A stretch of 64,000 nt of DNA, from assembly GCF_000971175.1 (NCBI RefSeq), contig NZ_BBLY01000004.1:306298-370297 (forward strand), given 5' to 3'. The DNA comes from Demequina pelophila (GTDB lineage: Bacteria; Actinomycetota; Actinomycetes; Actinomycetales; Demequinaceae). Below, piece after piece: positions 16,195 to 24,451 of the stretch (positions are counted from its first letter, which is position 1; each line of letters starts with the position of its first letter). The translations under genes were made by a program, and so were the position numbers. The notes beneath the pieces were generated by a model. That model was not told the origin of the DNA. It worked only from the letters and a program-made list of their open reading frames with translations, and made no database searches.

Positions 16195-17769
16195 GTGCGT
16201 CTCGCCGCCCCGTCGATCGCTCTCGCGGTGCTCGTCCTGGCGGCCTGCACCGGCAACGCGGACGTCCCGGTCGCGTCGACCACGGAGGCCGTCGCCACGG
16301 CGGACAGCGAGCCCGCCGTGACCGCGCCACCCGCGCCGGAGCCCGAGTTCGTGGCGCCGGAGCTGCTGACCGTGGATCCGGCGCTCATTGCGGACCTGGA
16401 CGTCGCCGTCGAGGAGAGCCTCGACGAGGACCTGTACACCTACGTGGCCTTCCCGGTGCTGCCGAATGGCGAGGAGCTGACGGATCTGCTGCGCGAGGCG
16501 GCCGACTACCGGCTCACGCGGTTTCGCGAGGTCGAGACCAGCGCATCGGGCGACACCCGCCCCGAGCTCACCATGTCGTGGGACCTCGTGGGCGCGTCGA
16601 CCCGGGCGCTCGGCGTGAGGCTCGCGAGCTCGGAGGTGGGCGGCGAGGCCTTCGACGGCAAGTCCGAGACGGTGTGGCTCGACGTGGACGCCCGCGAGCG
16701 GGTGTGGACGGACGGGCTGTTCGAGCCCGAGCGCGTGCCCGCCCTGCTCGACCGCATCCTGGACGCCGCGCTCGCGGACCCGCGCATCGACGAGCAGATG
16801 CTGTACGCGCAGATGGACGGCGAGCTCGAGGCGTTCGACTCCGTGGGCTTCACGCCGTCGGGGGACCTGTGGGTCGAGTTCGACCGCGCCCAGGTGTCGA
16901 CGTCGACCACGCCCATCGGTGTGGCCGTCGACCCCGAGGACGCGCTGTCCGAGTTCGGCCTGCTCGCCCAGGAGTCCGCACTGAATCCGGAGGATCCCGC
17001 CTTGCAGCCCGTTGTCGCCACGCCGACCCCCTCGCCCGGCGAGACTCCCGACCCCGCCGCGACCAACGACCCCGGCGGGGACCCCGCCGTGCCGGTGCCC
17101 GCCCCGACCGACACGGCCGCGCCCAACCCCGCGCCGCCCACGGTCCAGGACCTGCCGGCCGACACCGACTGCTCGCAGGAGCGCTGCCTCGCGCTGACCT
17201 TCGACGACGGCCCGGTCGCCGGCACCCACGAGCTGCTCGACGTGCTCGCCGACCGCGGCGTCAAGGCCACCTTCTTCCTGGTGGGCAAGAACGCGTCCGC
17301 GCACCCGGACGTGGTACGGCGCATCGTCGCCGACGGGCACGCGATCGGCAACCACACGTGGGATCACCCGCAGCTCACGCGCCTCGACGAGGACTCGATC
17401 CGCTCCGAGATCGAGCGCGCCGCGGACGCGATCGAGGACGCCGGGGGCGTGCGGCCCACGCTCCTGCGCCCGCCGTACGGGGCGACCAACGACACGGTCG
17501 CCGAGGTCGCGGCCGAGCTGGGCCTCCCGCAGGTGCTGTGGGACGTGGACCCCGAGGACTGGCGCGACAAGAACACGCCCATCGTGACCGAGCGCGTCAT
17601 CGACGACTCCCACCGCGGCGCAATCGTGCTCTCGCACGACGTCCACGCGACCACCCGCGCCGCCTACGCGGCGATCATCGACACGCTGCTCGCGGACGGC
17701 TACACGCTCGTCACGGTGCCGGACCTGATCGACGACATGACCCCGGGGGAGCGGTACTTCCACGGGTAG
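16195..17769 (+). CDS. polysaccharide deacetylase lipoprotein with RsiV-like domain
   Basis: A secreted 524-residue lipoprotein that probably trims N-acetyl groups from peptidoglycan or another wall glycan. The N-terminus is a signal peptide with lipobox LAAC. Residues of about 55-265 resemble the DUF3298/RsiV-type region, a Pro/Thr-rich linker follows, and the NodB domain starts near 330 with TFDDGP, the zinc motif HTWDHP, and RPPYGATN. The two-domain layout is like that of Gram-positive PdaC-type deacetylases. GTG 16195 follows GAGGAGG by 7 nt. Confidence 0.9.
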   Translation: MRLAAPSIALAVLVLAACTGNADVPVASTTEAVATADSEPAVTAPPAPEPEFVAPELLTVDPALIADLDVAVEESLDEDLYTYVAFPVLPNGEELTDLLREAADYRLTRFREVETSASGDTRPELTMSWDLVGASTRALGVRLASSEVGGEAFDGKSETVWLDVDARERVWTDGLFEPERVPALLDRILDAALADPRIDEQMLYAQMDGELEAFDSVGFTPSGDLWVEFDRAQVSTSTTPIGVAVDPEDALSEFGLLAQESALNPEDPALQPVVATPTPSPGETPDPAATNDPGGDPAVPVPAPTDTAAPNPAPPTVQDLPADTDCSQERCLALTFDDGPVAGTHELLDVLADRGVKATFFLVGKNASAHPDVVRRIVADGHAIGNHTWDHPQLTRLDEDSIRSEIERAADAIEDAGGVRPTLLRPPYGATNDTVAEVAAELGLPQVLWDVDPEDWRDKNTPIVTERVIDDSHRGAIVLSHDVHATTRAAYAAIIDTLLADGYTLVTVPDLIDDMTPGERYFHG

Positions 17770-17856
17770 CCGGCCCGCGCATCGGCCCGTGTCCCGCGGT
17801 CGTCGCCGTCCCCGCCGTCCCCGCCGTCGTCACCGCCCCCACCGTCCCCACCGTCC

Positions 17857-17987
17857 GGGACAGTAGGGACCGCTGATCGCGACGATCCGCGCACTTCGGG
17901 ACAGTGAGGACCGGTGGGACCAGGGTCGAGCGGTCCTCACCGTCCCGAAGGATGCGAAATGCTCCCCGGGGCGGTCCTCAGTGTCCC
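17857..17987. repeat. four copies of GGGACAGTGAGGACCG, hairpin-forming
   Basis: Copies lie at 17857-17872 and 17898-17913 on the plus strand and at 17931-17946 and 17972-17987 on the minus strand, with one or two changes. Extended arms 17894-17913 and 17931-17950 pair 19 of 20 bases. The block sits between the converging deacetylase and greA genes. The rest of this 300-nt spacer shows nothing. Confidence 0.75.
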
Positions 17988-18068
17988 GGACCCAGGAAGG
18001 GCGCCTGGACCCACGGGGGCGCCCAGAAGGCGGAGCGCAGAAGGGGCGCGCCGGGAAAGCAGCAGGCG

Positions 18069-18551
18069 TCAGCCGGTGAACGGCTCCGCGGCGAGCACCT
18101 TGACGGTGATCTCCTTGCCGTTGGGGGCGGTGTAGGCGGTCTCCTCGCCGGCCTTGCGGCCCATGAGCGCGGCGCCCAGCGGCGACTGCGCGGAGAACAC
18201 GTCGATGTCGGTGCCGCCGGCGACCTCGCGCGAGCCCACCAGGAAGCGCATCTCGCGGCCCATGACCTCGGCGGTCACGACGGTGCCGGAGCCGATGGTG
18301 CCGTCGTCGGCGGACTCGCCCACGGTCGCGGTGCGCAGCATGTGGCGCAGCTGCTCGATGCGCGCCTCCATCTTCGCCTGCTCCTCGCGCGCGGCGTGGT
18401 AGCCGCCGTTCTCCTTGAGGTCGCCCTCGGAGCGGCGCTCGTCGATCTCCTTGGCGATCTCGACGCGGCCCACGTTGACCAGCTGGTCGTACTCGGCCTG
18501 CAGGCGGTCGAAGGCCTCCTGGGTCAGCCAGGTTCCGGTGCTCTCGGTCAC
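18069..18551 (-). CDS. greA: transcription elongation factor GreA
   Basis: GreA enters the RNA polymerase secondary channel and stimulates cleavage of backtracked RNA. The 160 residues show the N-terminal coiled coil with the acidic tip (NVGRVEIAKEIDERRSEGDLKENGGYHAAREEQAKMEARI) and the C-terminal FKBP-like domain ending in SPLGAALMGRKAGEETAYTAPNGK. Start GTG 18551 is preceded by GAGGAGTGAC. Next to DUF4307 it keeps the order seen in mycobacteria. Confidence 0.95.
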   Translation of the reverse strand: MTESTGTWLTQEAFDRLQAEYDQLVNVGRVEIAKEIDERRSEGDLKENGGYHAAREEQAKMEARIEQLRHMLRTATVGESADDGTIGSGTVVTAEVMGREMRFLVGSREVAGGTDIDVFSAQSPLGAALMGRKAGEETAYTAPNGKEITVKVLAAEPFTG

Positions 18552-18614
18552 GTGTCACTCCTCATTGACGGAAGGAAAAGGGTAGCAAGGGCGGGGCCGC
18601 GACCCCAAAACGCG

Positions 18615-19010
18615 TCAGCGCGCGACGCAGCCCTGGACGGTGACGGAGGTGGCCTCCTCCGTGGTGCGGATCGTGGCGGTGACGCGCTGCTCGGCGCCGT
18701 CCGCGCGGTCGACCTCGACGGTCGCCACGCCCACCTCCCCGTAGCGCACGTCGAGCGCCCGCACCGTGCACGTCGCGCCCGCCTCGGAATAGAGGAACAC
18801 GTCGAACGTCGCGGTGGCCTCCGTGGGGGAGACGATGGCGAAGCCCACGTCGCGCCAGCGGACCGGCTCGTCCGCGAGCGTGAAGGCGAACCAGGCGACC
18901 ACCGCGGTGAGCGCGGCGAGCCCCAGCCCCACGAGGGTCCAGCTCCTGCGGCTGAGGCGCGGGAGCGCCGGGGAGGCCAGCTCGTCGTGTCCGGGATTCG
19001 GGGTGCCCAT
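18615..19010 (-). CDS. DUF4307 membrane protein
   Basis: A 131-residue actinobacterial protein with one membrane segment at about 25-47 (WTLVGLGLAALTAVVAWFAF) and an external beta-rich domain that contains WRDVGFAIVSPTEATATFDV and two cysteines (TCTV, GCVAR) that could form a disulfide. The function is unknown. ATG 19010 is preceded on the minus strand by TATCCT 8 nt upstream, overlapping the divergent promoter region of the next gene. Upstream of greA this is the expected actinobacterial neighbour. Confidence 0.85.
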   Translation of the reverse strand: MGTPNPGHDELASPALPRLSRRSWTLVGLGLAALTAVVAWFAFTLADEPVRWRDVGFAIVSPTEATATFDVFLYSEAGATCTVRALDVRYGEVGVATVEVDRADGAEQRVTATIRTTEEATSVTVQGCVAR

Positions 19011-19044
19011 AATGCGGCAGGATAGTCCCGACAGAGAGGTGGAG

Positions 19045-19320
19045 ATGTCCCAGGATTTTCTCGGCGGCCCCGGGTTCCTCGCATTCGTGGTGACGTTCGC
19101 GGTGGTGGTGGCGACGGTGCTGCTGTCCCGCTCGCTCAGCAGGCACCTGCGCAAGGTCCGCGCCAAGGAGGCCGCGGAACGCGCGGCACGGGACGATGCC
19201 CGGGCCGGGGGCGCGTCGAAGCGCCCCGGCGACGCGTCTCCCGAGGGGGCGTCAGGCCCCGCGGAAGGCGGCGAGCGAGGCGGCGACGAAGTGGCAGACG
19301 AAGCCGGCGATCGTCAGTGA
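19045..19320 (+). CDS. small membrane protein, unknown function
   Basis: A 91-residue protein with one N-terminal membrane segment (FLAFVVTFAVVVATVLLS) followed by a basic stretch (RSLSRHLRKVRAKEAAERAARDDA) and a disordered Gly/Glu-rich tail. A GAGGTGGAG site precedes ATG 19045 and GATAGT at 19021-19026 could be its -10 box. The last 69 nt overlap the 3' end of the opposing hemolysin III gene, so the tail may be longer than is useful. A small gene occupies the same place in mycobacteria. A decamer copy at 19190 encodes the DDA part. Confidence 0.65.
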   Translation: MSQDFLGGPGFLAFVVTFAVVVATVLLSRSLSRHLRKVRAKEAAERAARDDARAGGASKRPGDASPEGASGPAEGGERGGDEVADEAGDRQ

Positions 19321-19908
19321 GTGGAAGATCTCGTGGAACCCGAAGTACCGGGTCGATCCACGAGGCCACTTGGTGCCGTAGATGATCGCGCCCACGGTGT
19401 AGCACAGGCCGCCCACGATGACGAGGGCGACGACCGCCGCGCCGCCGGCCTCGTAGAACGGGCCGATGAACCCGATCGCGACCCAGCCGAGCGCCACGTA
19501 GATGGGCGTGTACATCCACCGCGGCGCGCCCAGCCACACCACGCGGAAGATCAGCCCCAGCAGCGCGCCGCCCCACACGATCGACAGCACCCACACGTTG
19601 GTCGGGTGGTCGAGCAGCATCACCGTGAGCGGCGTGTACGTGCCCGCGATGATGAGGAAGATGTTCGCGTGGTCCATGCGGCGCAGCACTGCGCGGGTCT
19701 GCTCCGACCAGTTGCCGCGGTGATACACCGCGGAGGTGCCGAACAGCAGCACGGCGGTCAGGGTGAAGATCGCGAAGGAGATGCGGCCGGCGAGCGTCGG
19801 TGCGACCGCCGTGAGGACGAGCCCAGCGATGAGCGCGACGGGCGCGGCACCCAGGTGCAACCAGCCGCGGAGGAGGGGCTTTCCCGGCTCCGGAAGGTTC
19901 TCAGCCAT
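19252..19908 (-). CDS. trhA: hemolysin III (TrhA/PAQR) family protein
   Basis: A seven-helix membrane protein of 218 residues in the PAQR/HlyIII superfamily, whose bacterial members influence membrane energetics and fluidity. Zinc-site motifs are visible: FGTSAVYHRGNW, RRMDHANIFLIIAGTYTP, and FGFHEIFHSLTIAGFVCHF, giving the expected histidine and aspartate set. The N-terminus PLLRGWLHLGAAPVALIAGLVL is standard. A TAACGT box lies 6 nt before ATG on the minus strand. It is divergent from uppS, the usual pairing in actinobacteria. Confidence 0.92.
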   Translation of the reverse strand: MAENLPEPGKPLLRGWLHLGAAPVALIAGLVLTAVAPTLAGRISFAIFTLTAVLLFGTSAVYHRGNWSEQTRAVLRRMDHANIFLIIAGTYTPLTVMLLDHPTNVWVLSIVWGGALLGLIFRVVWLGAPRWMYTPIYVALGWVAIGFIGPFYEAGGAAVVALVIVGGLCYTVGAIIYGTKWPRGSTRYFGFHEIFHSLTIAGFVCHFVAASLAAFRGA

Positions 19909-19984
19909 GGACCTACGTTACCGTAGGTTAGCGGCGCGGAGTACGGTGGTGACACGGCCGCCACCCCGTGAGACAGGAGCTCCG

Positions 19985-20746
19985 ATGCGACTCAGTTCGC
20001 TCTTGTACGGACTGTACGAGCAGCGGCTGGCGCGCTCCCTCGCCAAGGCCGCCGTCCCGCGCCACGTGGGCGTCATCCTGGACGGCAACCGGCGCTGGGC
20101 CAAGCAGATGGGCGCGAGCGCCTCCGACGGCCACCAGCGCGGCGCGGACAAGATCACCCACCTGCTCGAGTGGTCGCAGGACGCGGGCGTCGAGGTGGTG
20201 ACGCTGTGGCTGCTGTCCACCGACAACCTCGAGCGCGACCCCGAGGAGCTCGCGCCCCTGCTCGAGATCATCGCCGGCGCCGTCGAGACCCTCGCCGACG
20301 ACGGCCGCTGGCGCCTGCGCCACGTGGGCGACATGCGGCTCCTGCCCGAGGAGACCGCGACCCGGCTGTCCGCCGCGGTCGCGCGGACGGTCGAGGCGAC
20401 CGGGCTCCACGTCAACGTCGCGGTGGGCTACGGCGGCCGCCACGAGATCGCGGAGGCCGTGCGCTCCTTCCTGCGCTCGGAGGCCGACGCGGGCCTGTCC
20501 CTCGACCAGGTCGCGCAGGACTTCTCCGTCGAGCACATCGCCGAGCACCTCTACACCAAGGGCCAGCCCGACCCCGACCTGGTGATCCGCACCTCGGGCG
20601 AGCAGCGCCTGGGCGGCTTCCTGCTGTGGCAGTCCGCACACTCGGAGTTCTACTTCTGCGAGGCCTACTGGCCCGACTTCCGCCGCACCGACTTCCTGCG
20701 CGCGCTGCGCGACTTCAGCCAGCGCGAGAGGCGACTGGGCCGCTGA
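19985..20746 (+). CDS. uppS: cis-isoprenyl diphosphate synthase
   Basis: A cis-prenyltransferase that extends allylic diphosphates with isopentenyl diphosphate to make short or long polyprenyl carriers for wall synthesis. The 253 residues contain the active aspartate in HVGVILDGNRRWAKQMG, the SDGHQRGADK helix, LSTDNLERDPEEL, and the closing RTSGEQRLGGFLLWQSAHSEFYF. Its place opposite hemolysin III is like the mycobacterial short-chain Z-FPP synthase, so it could make Z-farnesyl rather than undecaprenyl diphosphate. ATG 19985 has CAGGAGC upstream. Confidence 0.92.
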   Translation: MRLSSLLYGLYEQRLARSLAKAAVPRHVGVILDGNRRWAKQMGASASDGHQRGADKITHLLEWSQDAGVEVVTLWLLSTDNLERDPEELAPLLEIIAGAVETLADDGRWRLRHVGDMRLLPEETATRLSAAVARTVEATGLHVNVAVGYGGRHEIAEAVRSFLRSEADAGLSLDQVAQDFSVEHIAEHLYTKGQPDPDLVIRTSGEQRLGGFLLWQSAHSEFYFCEAYWPDFRRTDFLRALRDFSQRERRLGR

Positions 20747-20755
20747 GGCGGCCCC

Positions 20756-20781
20756 GTGCATCGTCCCCGGGGACGATGCAC
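20756..20781. terminator. 26-bp perfect palindrome of abutted decamer repeats
   Basis: A minus-strand copy (20758-20767) and a plus-strand copy (20770-20779) of the GGGACGATGC repeat meet tail to tail, 9 nt after the uppS stop. The palindrome has no loop, so it would form a cruciform or short hairpin. Confidence 0.6.
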
Positions 20782-20959
20782 CGGTCGCCCGGGCGGCGCC
20801 CCGCGCCCGCCGCTCGGGGGACACGCCCGGCCGCGGGGGCAGAGTTACATTCGTGTGAATTCCTGCACTCGCTACTGTCGATCGGCTCCCGAGGGGCGTA
20901 GCGTCGGTGACGTGGGATCAACACACCGTCGGACCGGAACCGGACTGACGTAGCCGACC

Positions 20960-20986
20960 GCCGCGGGGCGGCTGGCGCCCCGCGGC
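20960..20986 (+). other. hairpin in phoH leader
   Basis: Arms GCCGCGGGGCG (20960-20970) and CGCCCCGCGGC (20976-20986) pair over 11 bp with a 5-nt loop. It ends 19 nt before the phoH start, so it could affect translation or termination. No known riboswitch was recognised in the 250-nt leader. Confidence 0.5.
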
Positions 20987-21005
20987 CAAACCGCTGGGAG
21001 CACCG

Positions 21006-22367
21006 TTGACCGTCGAGCCGAGCACCCTCCACACCACCGAGTCCGACCAGGACACCGCACTGCGCACGTTCGTGCTGGATACGTCCGTCCTGCTGTCGGA
21101 TCCGCGCGCGATCAAGCGCTTCGCGGAGCACGCGGTGGTCCTGCCCGTGGTCGTCATCACAGAGCTCGAGGCCAAACGACACCACCCGGAGCTGGGCTAC
21201 TTCGCCCGGTCCGCGCTGCGCGCGCTCGACGAGCTGCGCGTCCACCACGGCAAGCTCGACGAGCCCGTCTCCATCAACGAGGTGGGCGGCACCATCCGGG
21301 TCGAGTTGAACCACACGAACACGGACGTGCTGCCCTCGGGCTTCCGCCTGGGGGACAACGACACGCGCATCCTCGCGGTCGCGGCGAACCTGAGCGCCGA
21401 GGGCCACCACGTGACGGTGGTGTCGAAGGACCTGCCGATGCGCGTCAAGGCGTCCGCGCTGGGCCTCGAGGCGGAGGAGTATCGCGCCGAGCTCGCGGTC
21501 GACTCCGGCTGGACCGGCATGCGCGAGATCCAGATGGGCGACGAGGAGATGGCGGCGCTGTGGGAGCACGGCCGCTCCGCCGCGCCGGACCCCGCGCTCG
21601 CGGGCGAGGACCTGGCGAAGCTGCCCGTGCACACGGGCCTGGTGATCCACTCCTCGCGCGGCTCGGCGCTGGGGCGCGTGACCGAGGACGGCGCGGTGCG
21701 CCTGGTCCGCGGCGACCAGGAGGTGTTCGGCATCCACGGCCGCTCGGCCGAGCAGCGCATCGCGATCGACCTGCTCCTGGACGAGTCCGTGGGCATCGTG
21801 TCGATGGGCGGCCGCGCGGGCACCGGCAAGTCGGCGCTCGCGCTGTGCGCCGGCCTCGAGGCCGTCATGGAGCGCCGCCAGCACAAGAAGATCATGGTGT
21901 TCCGCCCGCTGTACGCGGTCGGCGGGCAGGACCTGGGCTACCTGCCCGGCTCCGAGTCGGAGAAGATGAACCCCTGGGCGCAGGCGGTCTTCGACACCCT
22001 GGGCGCGATGGTGTCCGGCGAGGTGGTCGAGGAGGTGATGGCGCGCGGCATGCTCGAGGTGCTGCCGCTCACGCACATCCGCGGCCGCTCGCTGCACGAC
22101 GCGTTCGTCATCGTCGACGAGGCCCAGTCGCTCGAGCGCAACGTGCTGCTCACCATGCTGTCGCGCATCGGCCAGTCCTCGCGCGTGATCCTCACCCACG
22201 ACGTCGCCCAGCGCGACAACCTGCGCGTGGGCCGTCACGACGGCGTCGCCGCGGTGATCGAGGCGCTCAAGGGCCACCCGCTGTTCGCGCACGTGACCCT
22301 GGAGCGCTCGGAGCGCTCCGCGGTCGCCGCGCTCGTCACCGACATGCTCGAGCGGCTCGACCTGTAG
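21006..22367 (+). CDS. phoH2: PhoH2 PIN-domain RNA helicase/ribonuclease
   Basis: A two-domain RNA-handling enzyme of 453 residues. The N-terminal PIN nuclease domain shows [12 protein letters not shown] and acidic residues in [14 protein letters not shown] and [11 protein letters not shown]. The C-terminal PhoH ATPase has Walker [13 protein letters not shown] near residue 269 and Walker [14 protein letters not shown]. Actinobacterial PhoH2 proteins unwind and cut RNA and are sometimes preceded by an antitoxin-like PhoAT gene; none is seen here. The start is TTG 21006, after GGGAG. Confidence 0.9.
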   Translation: MTVEPSTLHTTESDQDTALRTFVLDTSVLLSDPRAIKRFAEHAVVLPVVVITELEAKRHHPELGYFARSALRALDELRVHHGKLDEPVSINEVGGTIRVELNHTNTDVLPSGFRLGDNDTRILAVAANLSAEGHHVTVVSKDLPMRVKASALGLEAEEYRAELAVDSGWTGMREIQMGDEEMAALWEHGRSAAPDPALAGEDLAKLPVHTGLVIHSSRGSALGRVTEDGAVRLVRGDQEVFGIHGRSAEQRIAIDLLLDESVGIVSMGGRAGTGKSALALCAGLEAVMERRQHKKIMVFRPLYAVGGQDLGYLPGSESEKMNPWAQAVFDTLGAMVSGEVVEEVMARGMLEVLPLTHIRGRSLHDAFVIVDEAQSLERNVLLTMLSRIGQSSRVILTHDVAQRDNLRVGRHDGVAAVIEALKGHPLFAHVTLERSERSAVAALVTDMLERLDL

Positions 22368-22437
22368 GTGCTTCCGGGCGGGCCGGCCAGCCTGTATGTC
22401 GGACCGATCCGCGCATCGTCCTGCAGAGGTGCAGAAA

Positions 22438-22486
22438 CGGGCCCGTATGTCGGATGGATCCGGAGATCGTCCGACATACGGGCCCG
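22438..22486. terminator. 17-bp inverted repeat between phoH2 and iron transporter
   Basis: Arms 22438-22454 and 22470-22486 pair perfectly (CGGGCCCGTATGTCGGA) around a 15-nt loop. A third copy of GTATGTCGGA lies at 22394-22403. It can serve both converging genes. Confidence 0.8.
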
Positions 22487-22529
22487 TGGCGCGCGCGGGT
22501 GGTGAGGCGCGGGGGTGAGGGGTGAGGCG

Positions 22530-23621
22530 TCAGCCCTCGGAGGAGAACTCCACCACCTCGGTGGCGGGGTCGCCGTCGAGCGCGGCCTCCAGCATGGGCA
22601 CGAACGCGTCGATCGCGTAGCGGATCGACGACGGCGAGTTGGCGAAGAACGCGCCCTCGAGGATCGGGTCGGACAGCCAGATGGCGCCGCCGTTCTCCGC
22701 GAGCTTCAGCGACGGGTACAGGGGCAGCGCCTCGAGTTCGCCGCGGGCGTCGGGCGTGGTCGCGACCTGCCACACGACGGAGTCAAGGTCGCCCAGGATG
22801 TCGAGCTGCTCGGCGCTCAGCTGCATCCAGGCCTCGCCGGTGCCGTCGATCGAGGCGACGTCGAGGCCCACGTTGGCGAGGAACTGGTTGCGGGTGTCGT
22901 TGGCCGCGTAGACGAACGCCTGGCCCTCGTACATGCCGCCCACCTGCGAGGTGAGACCCTCCCACTCGGGGTGCGCGTCGCGGACCTCGGCGAACAGCGC
23001 GTCGATCTCCGCGATGACCTCCTCGGCCTTCTCGGTGGTGCCGGTGGCCTGCGCCAGCAGCATGAGCTCGTCCTCGAGGGAGACGTTCCACTCGGCGGTC
23101 TCGTTGCCGTCGGCGTCGGTCGCCGGGCGCGTCACCACGGGGGCGATGCCGGAGAGCAGGTCGAACTCCTCCTGCGTCATCGTGTGGTTGGGGTAGGTGG
23201 CGACGATGAGGTCGGGCTCGAAGGACGCGATGACCTCCGCGTCGTAGGTGGTGGAGCCGGGCTCGAACAGCTCGGGCTCGGCGCCCACGGCCAGGCGGGC
23301 CTCGTCGGCCCACGGGCCGGTGCCGTTGTCGTAGCCCTGCCAGCTGACCGGCACCGCGACCGGGGCGACGCCCAGCGAGTAGAGGTACTCGTGCTCGTGC
23401 GAGCCGAGCGTCACGACGCGCTGCGGCTCGGACTCGACCACGACCTCGCCCATGACGGTGTCGAGGGTGACGGGGAAGGCGCCGGTGGTCTCGGCCGGGG
23501 CATCCGACGAGCCCGCCTCGGGCGTGGACGATGCGGTGGTGCCGGAGTCGGCCGAGCAGGCCGCGAGCGACAGCGCCGCGACGGCGGCGAGCGCGAGGGC
23601 CTGCGTGGAGCGGAGGGACAT
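22530..23621 (-). CDS. iron-siderophore ABC substrate-binding lipoprotein
   Basis: A periplasmic-binding-type lipoprotein (363 residues) that should capture ferric siderophore or haem outside the membrane. The signal peptide ends with lipobox LAAC, followed by a Ser/Thr linker holding A-S-S-P. The fold resembles FecB/FhuD: RVVTLGSHEHEYLYSLGVAPVAVP, FEPDLIVATYPNHTMTQEEF and LLSGIAPVV. Start ATG 23621 has AAAGGAA upstream. It is the last gene of a permease-permease-ATPase-binding protein operon on the minus strand. The ligand cannot be told from sequence. Confidence 0.9.
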   Translation of the reverse strand: MSLRSTQALALAAVAALSLAACSADSGTTASSTPEAGSSDAPAETTGAFPVTLDTVMGEVVVESEPQRVVTLGSHEHEYLYSLGVAPVAVPVSWQGYDNGTGPWADEARLAVGAEPELFEPGSTTYDAEVIASFEPDLIVATYPNHTMTQEEFDLLSGIAPVVTRPATDADGNETAEWNVSLEDELMLLAQATGTTEKAEEVIAEIDALFAEVRDAHPEWEGLTSQVGGMYEGQAFVYAANDTRNQFLANVGLDVASIDGTGEAWMQLSAEQLDILGDLDSVVWQVATTPDARGELEALPLYPSLKLAENGGAIWLSDPILEGAFFANSPSSIRYAIDAFVPMLEAALDGDPATEVVEFSSEG

Positions 23622-23641
23622 GAGAGTTCCTTTCGGTGGGG

Positions 23642-24451
23642 TCAGCGGGAGGGCTGGGTGTGGATGCCGCCGGGAGGGGCGGCCGGGACGATGACGGGCG
23701 TGCCGGTGACCGGGTCCGCGAGCACGCGGGCCTCGAGGGAGAACACGTCGCGGACGAGCTCCGCGGTGAGGACCTCCGCGGGGGCGCCGGCGGCGGCCAC
23801 CGTGCCCTCGTGCATGGCGATCAGGTGGTGCGCGTAGCGGGCGGCCTGGTGGAGGTCGTGCACCACCATGACGATGGTGCGGCCCTGGCGCTCGTTGAGC
23901 CGGTGGAGCAGGTCGAGCACCTCGTACTGGTGCGCGATGTCCAGGAACGTGGTGGGCTCGTCGAGGAGCATGAGCGGCGTGTCCTGCGCGAGCGTCATCG
24001 CGATCCACGCGCGCTGGCGCTGGCCGCCCGAGAGCTCGTCGACCACGGAGTCCTGGATGTCCGTCAACGCCGTCGAGTGCAGCGCGGACATCACGGCCGT
24101 CTCGTCGGCCGCGGTCCACGGCCGCAGCACCTTCTGATGCGGGGTGCGCCCGCGCGCCACCAGCTCCTTGACGGTGATGCCGGCGGGCGCGAGGGGCGCC
24201 TGGGGCAGCAGGCCGATGCGCCGGGCCACCTCGCGGGTGGGCACCCGGTGGATGTCCTCGCCGTCGAGCGTGACGGTGCCCTCTGAGGGGTTCAGCAGGC
24301 GCACGAGCGCGCGCAGCAGGGTGGACTTGCCGCAGCCGTTGGGGCCCACGATCGCGGTGATCCGCCCGTCCGGGATGGCGACGTCGACGCCGCGGACGAT
24401 GGGCGGGCCGCCGTAGCCGATCACGGCGCCCTGGGTCTGGAGACGGGTCAT
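23642..24451 (-). CDS. iron-siderophore ABC ATP-binding protein
   Basis: The 269-residue ATPase of the importer. It has Walker A VGPNGCGKSTLLRAL, the Q-loop in LLPQAPLAPAG, signature [18 protein letters not shown], Walker B LMLLDEPTTFLD and the H-loop VVHDLHQAARY, all in the FepC/FecE style. The C-terminal tail of about 40 residues (TGTPVIVPAAPPGG) is common in this subfamily. ATG 24451 overlaps the upstream permease stop as ATGA. Confidence 0.94.
   Translation of the reverse strand: MTRLQTQGAVIGYGGPPIVRGVDVAIPDGRITAIVGPNGCGKSTLLRALVRLLNPSEGTVTLDGEDIHRVPTREVARRIGLLPQAPLAPAGITVKELVARGRTPHQKVLRPWTAADETAVMSALHSTALTDIQDSVVDELSGGQRQRAWIAMTLAQDTPLMLLDEPTTFLDIAHQYEVLDLLHRLNERQGRTIVMVVHDLHQAARYAHHLIAMHEGTVAAAGAPAEVLTAELVRDVFSLEARVLADPVTGTPVIVPAAPPGGIHTQPSR

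Noticed and set aside
20800-21005. Riboswitch (c-di-AMP type) before phoH2
   Set aside because: The leader is structured but does not match the conserved ydaO blocks I know. Only a simple 11-bp hairpin is supported.
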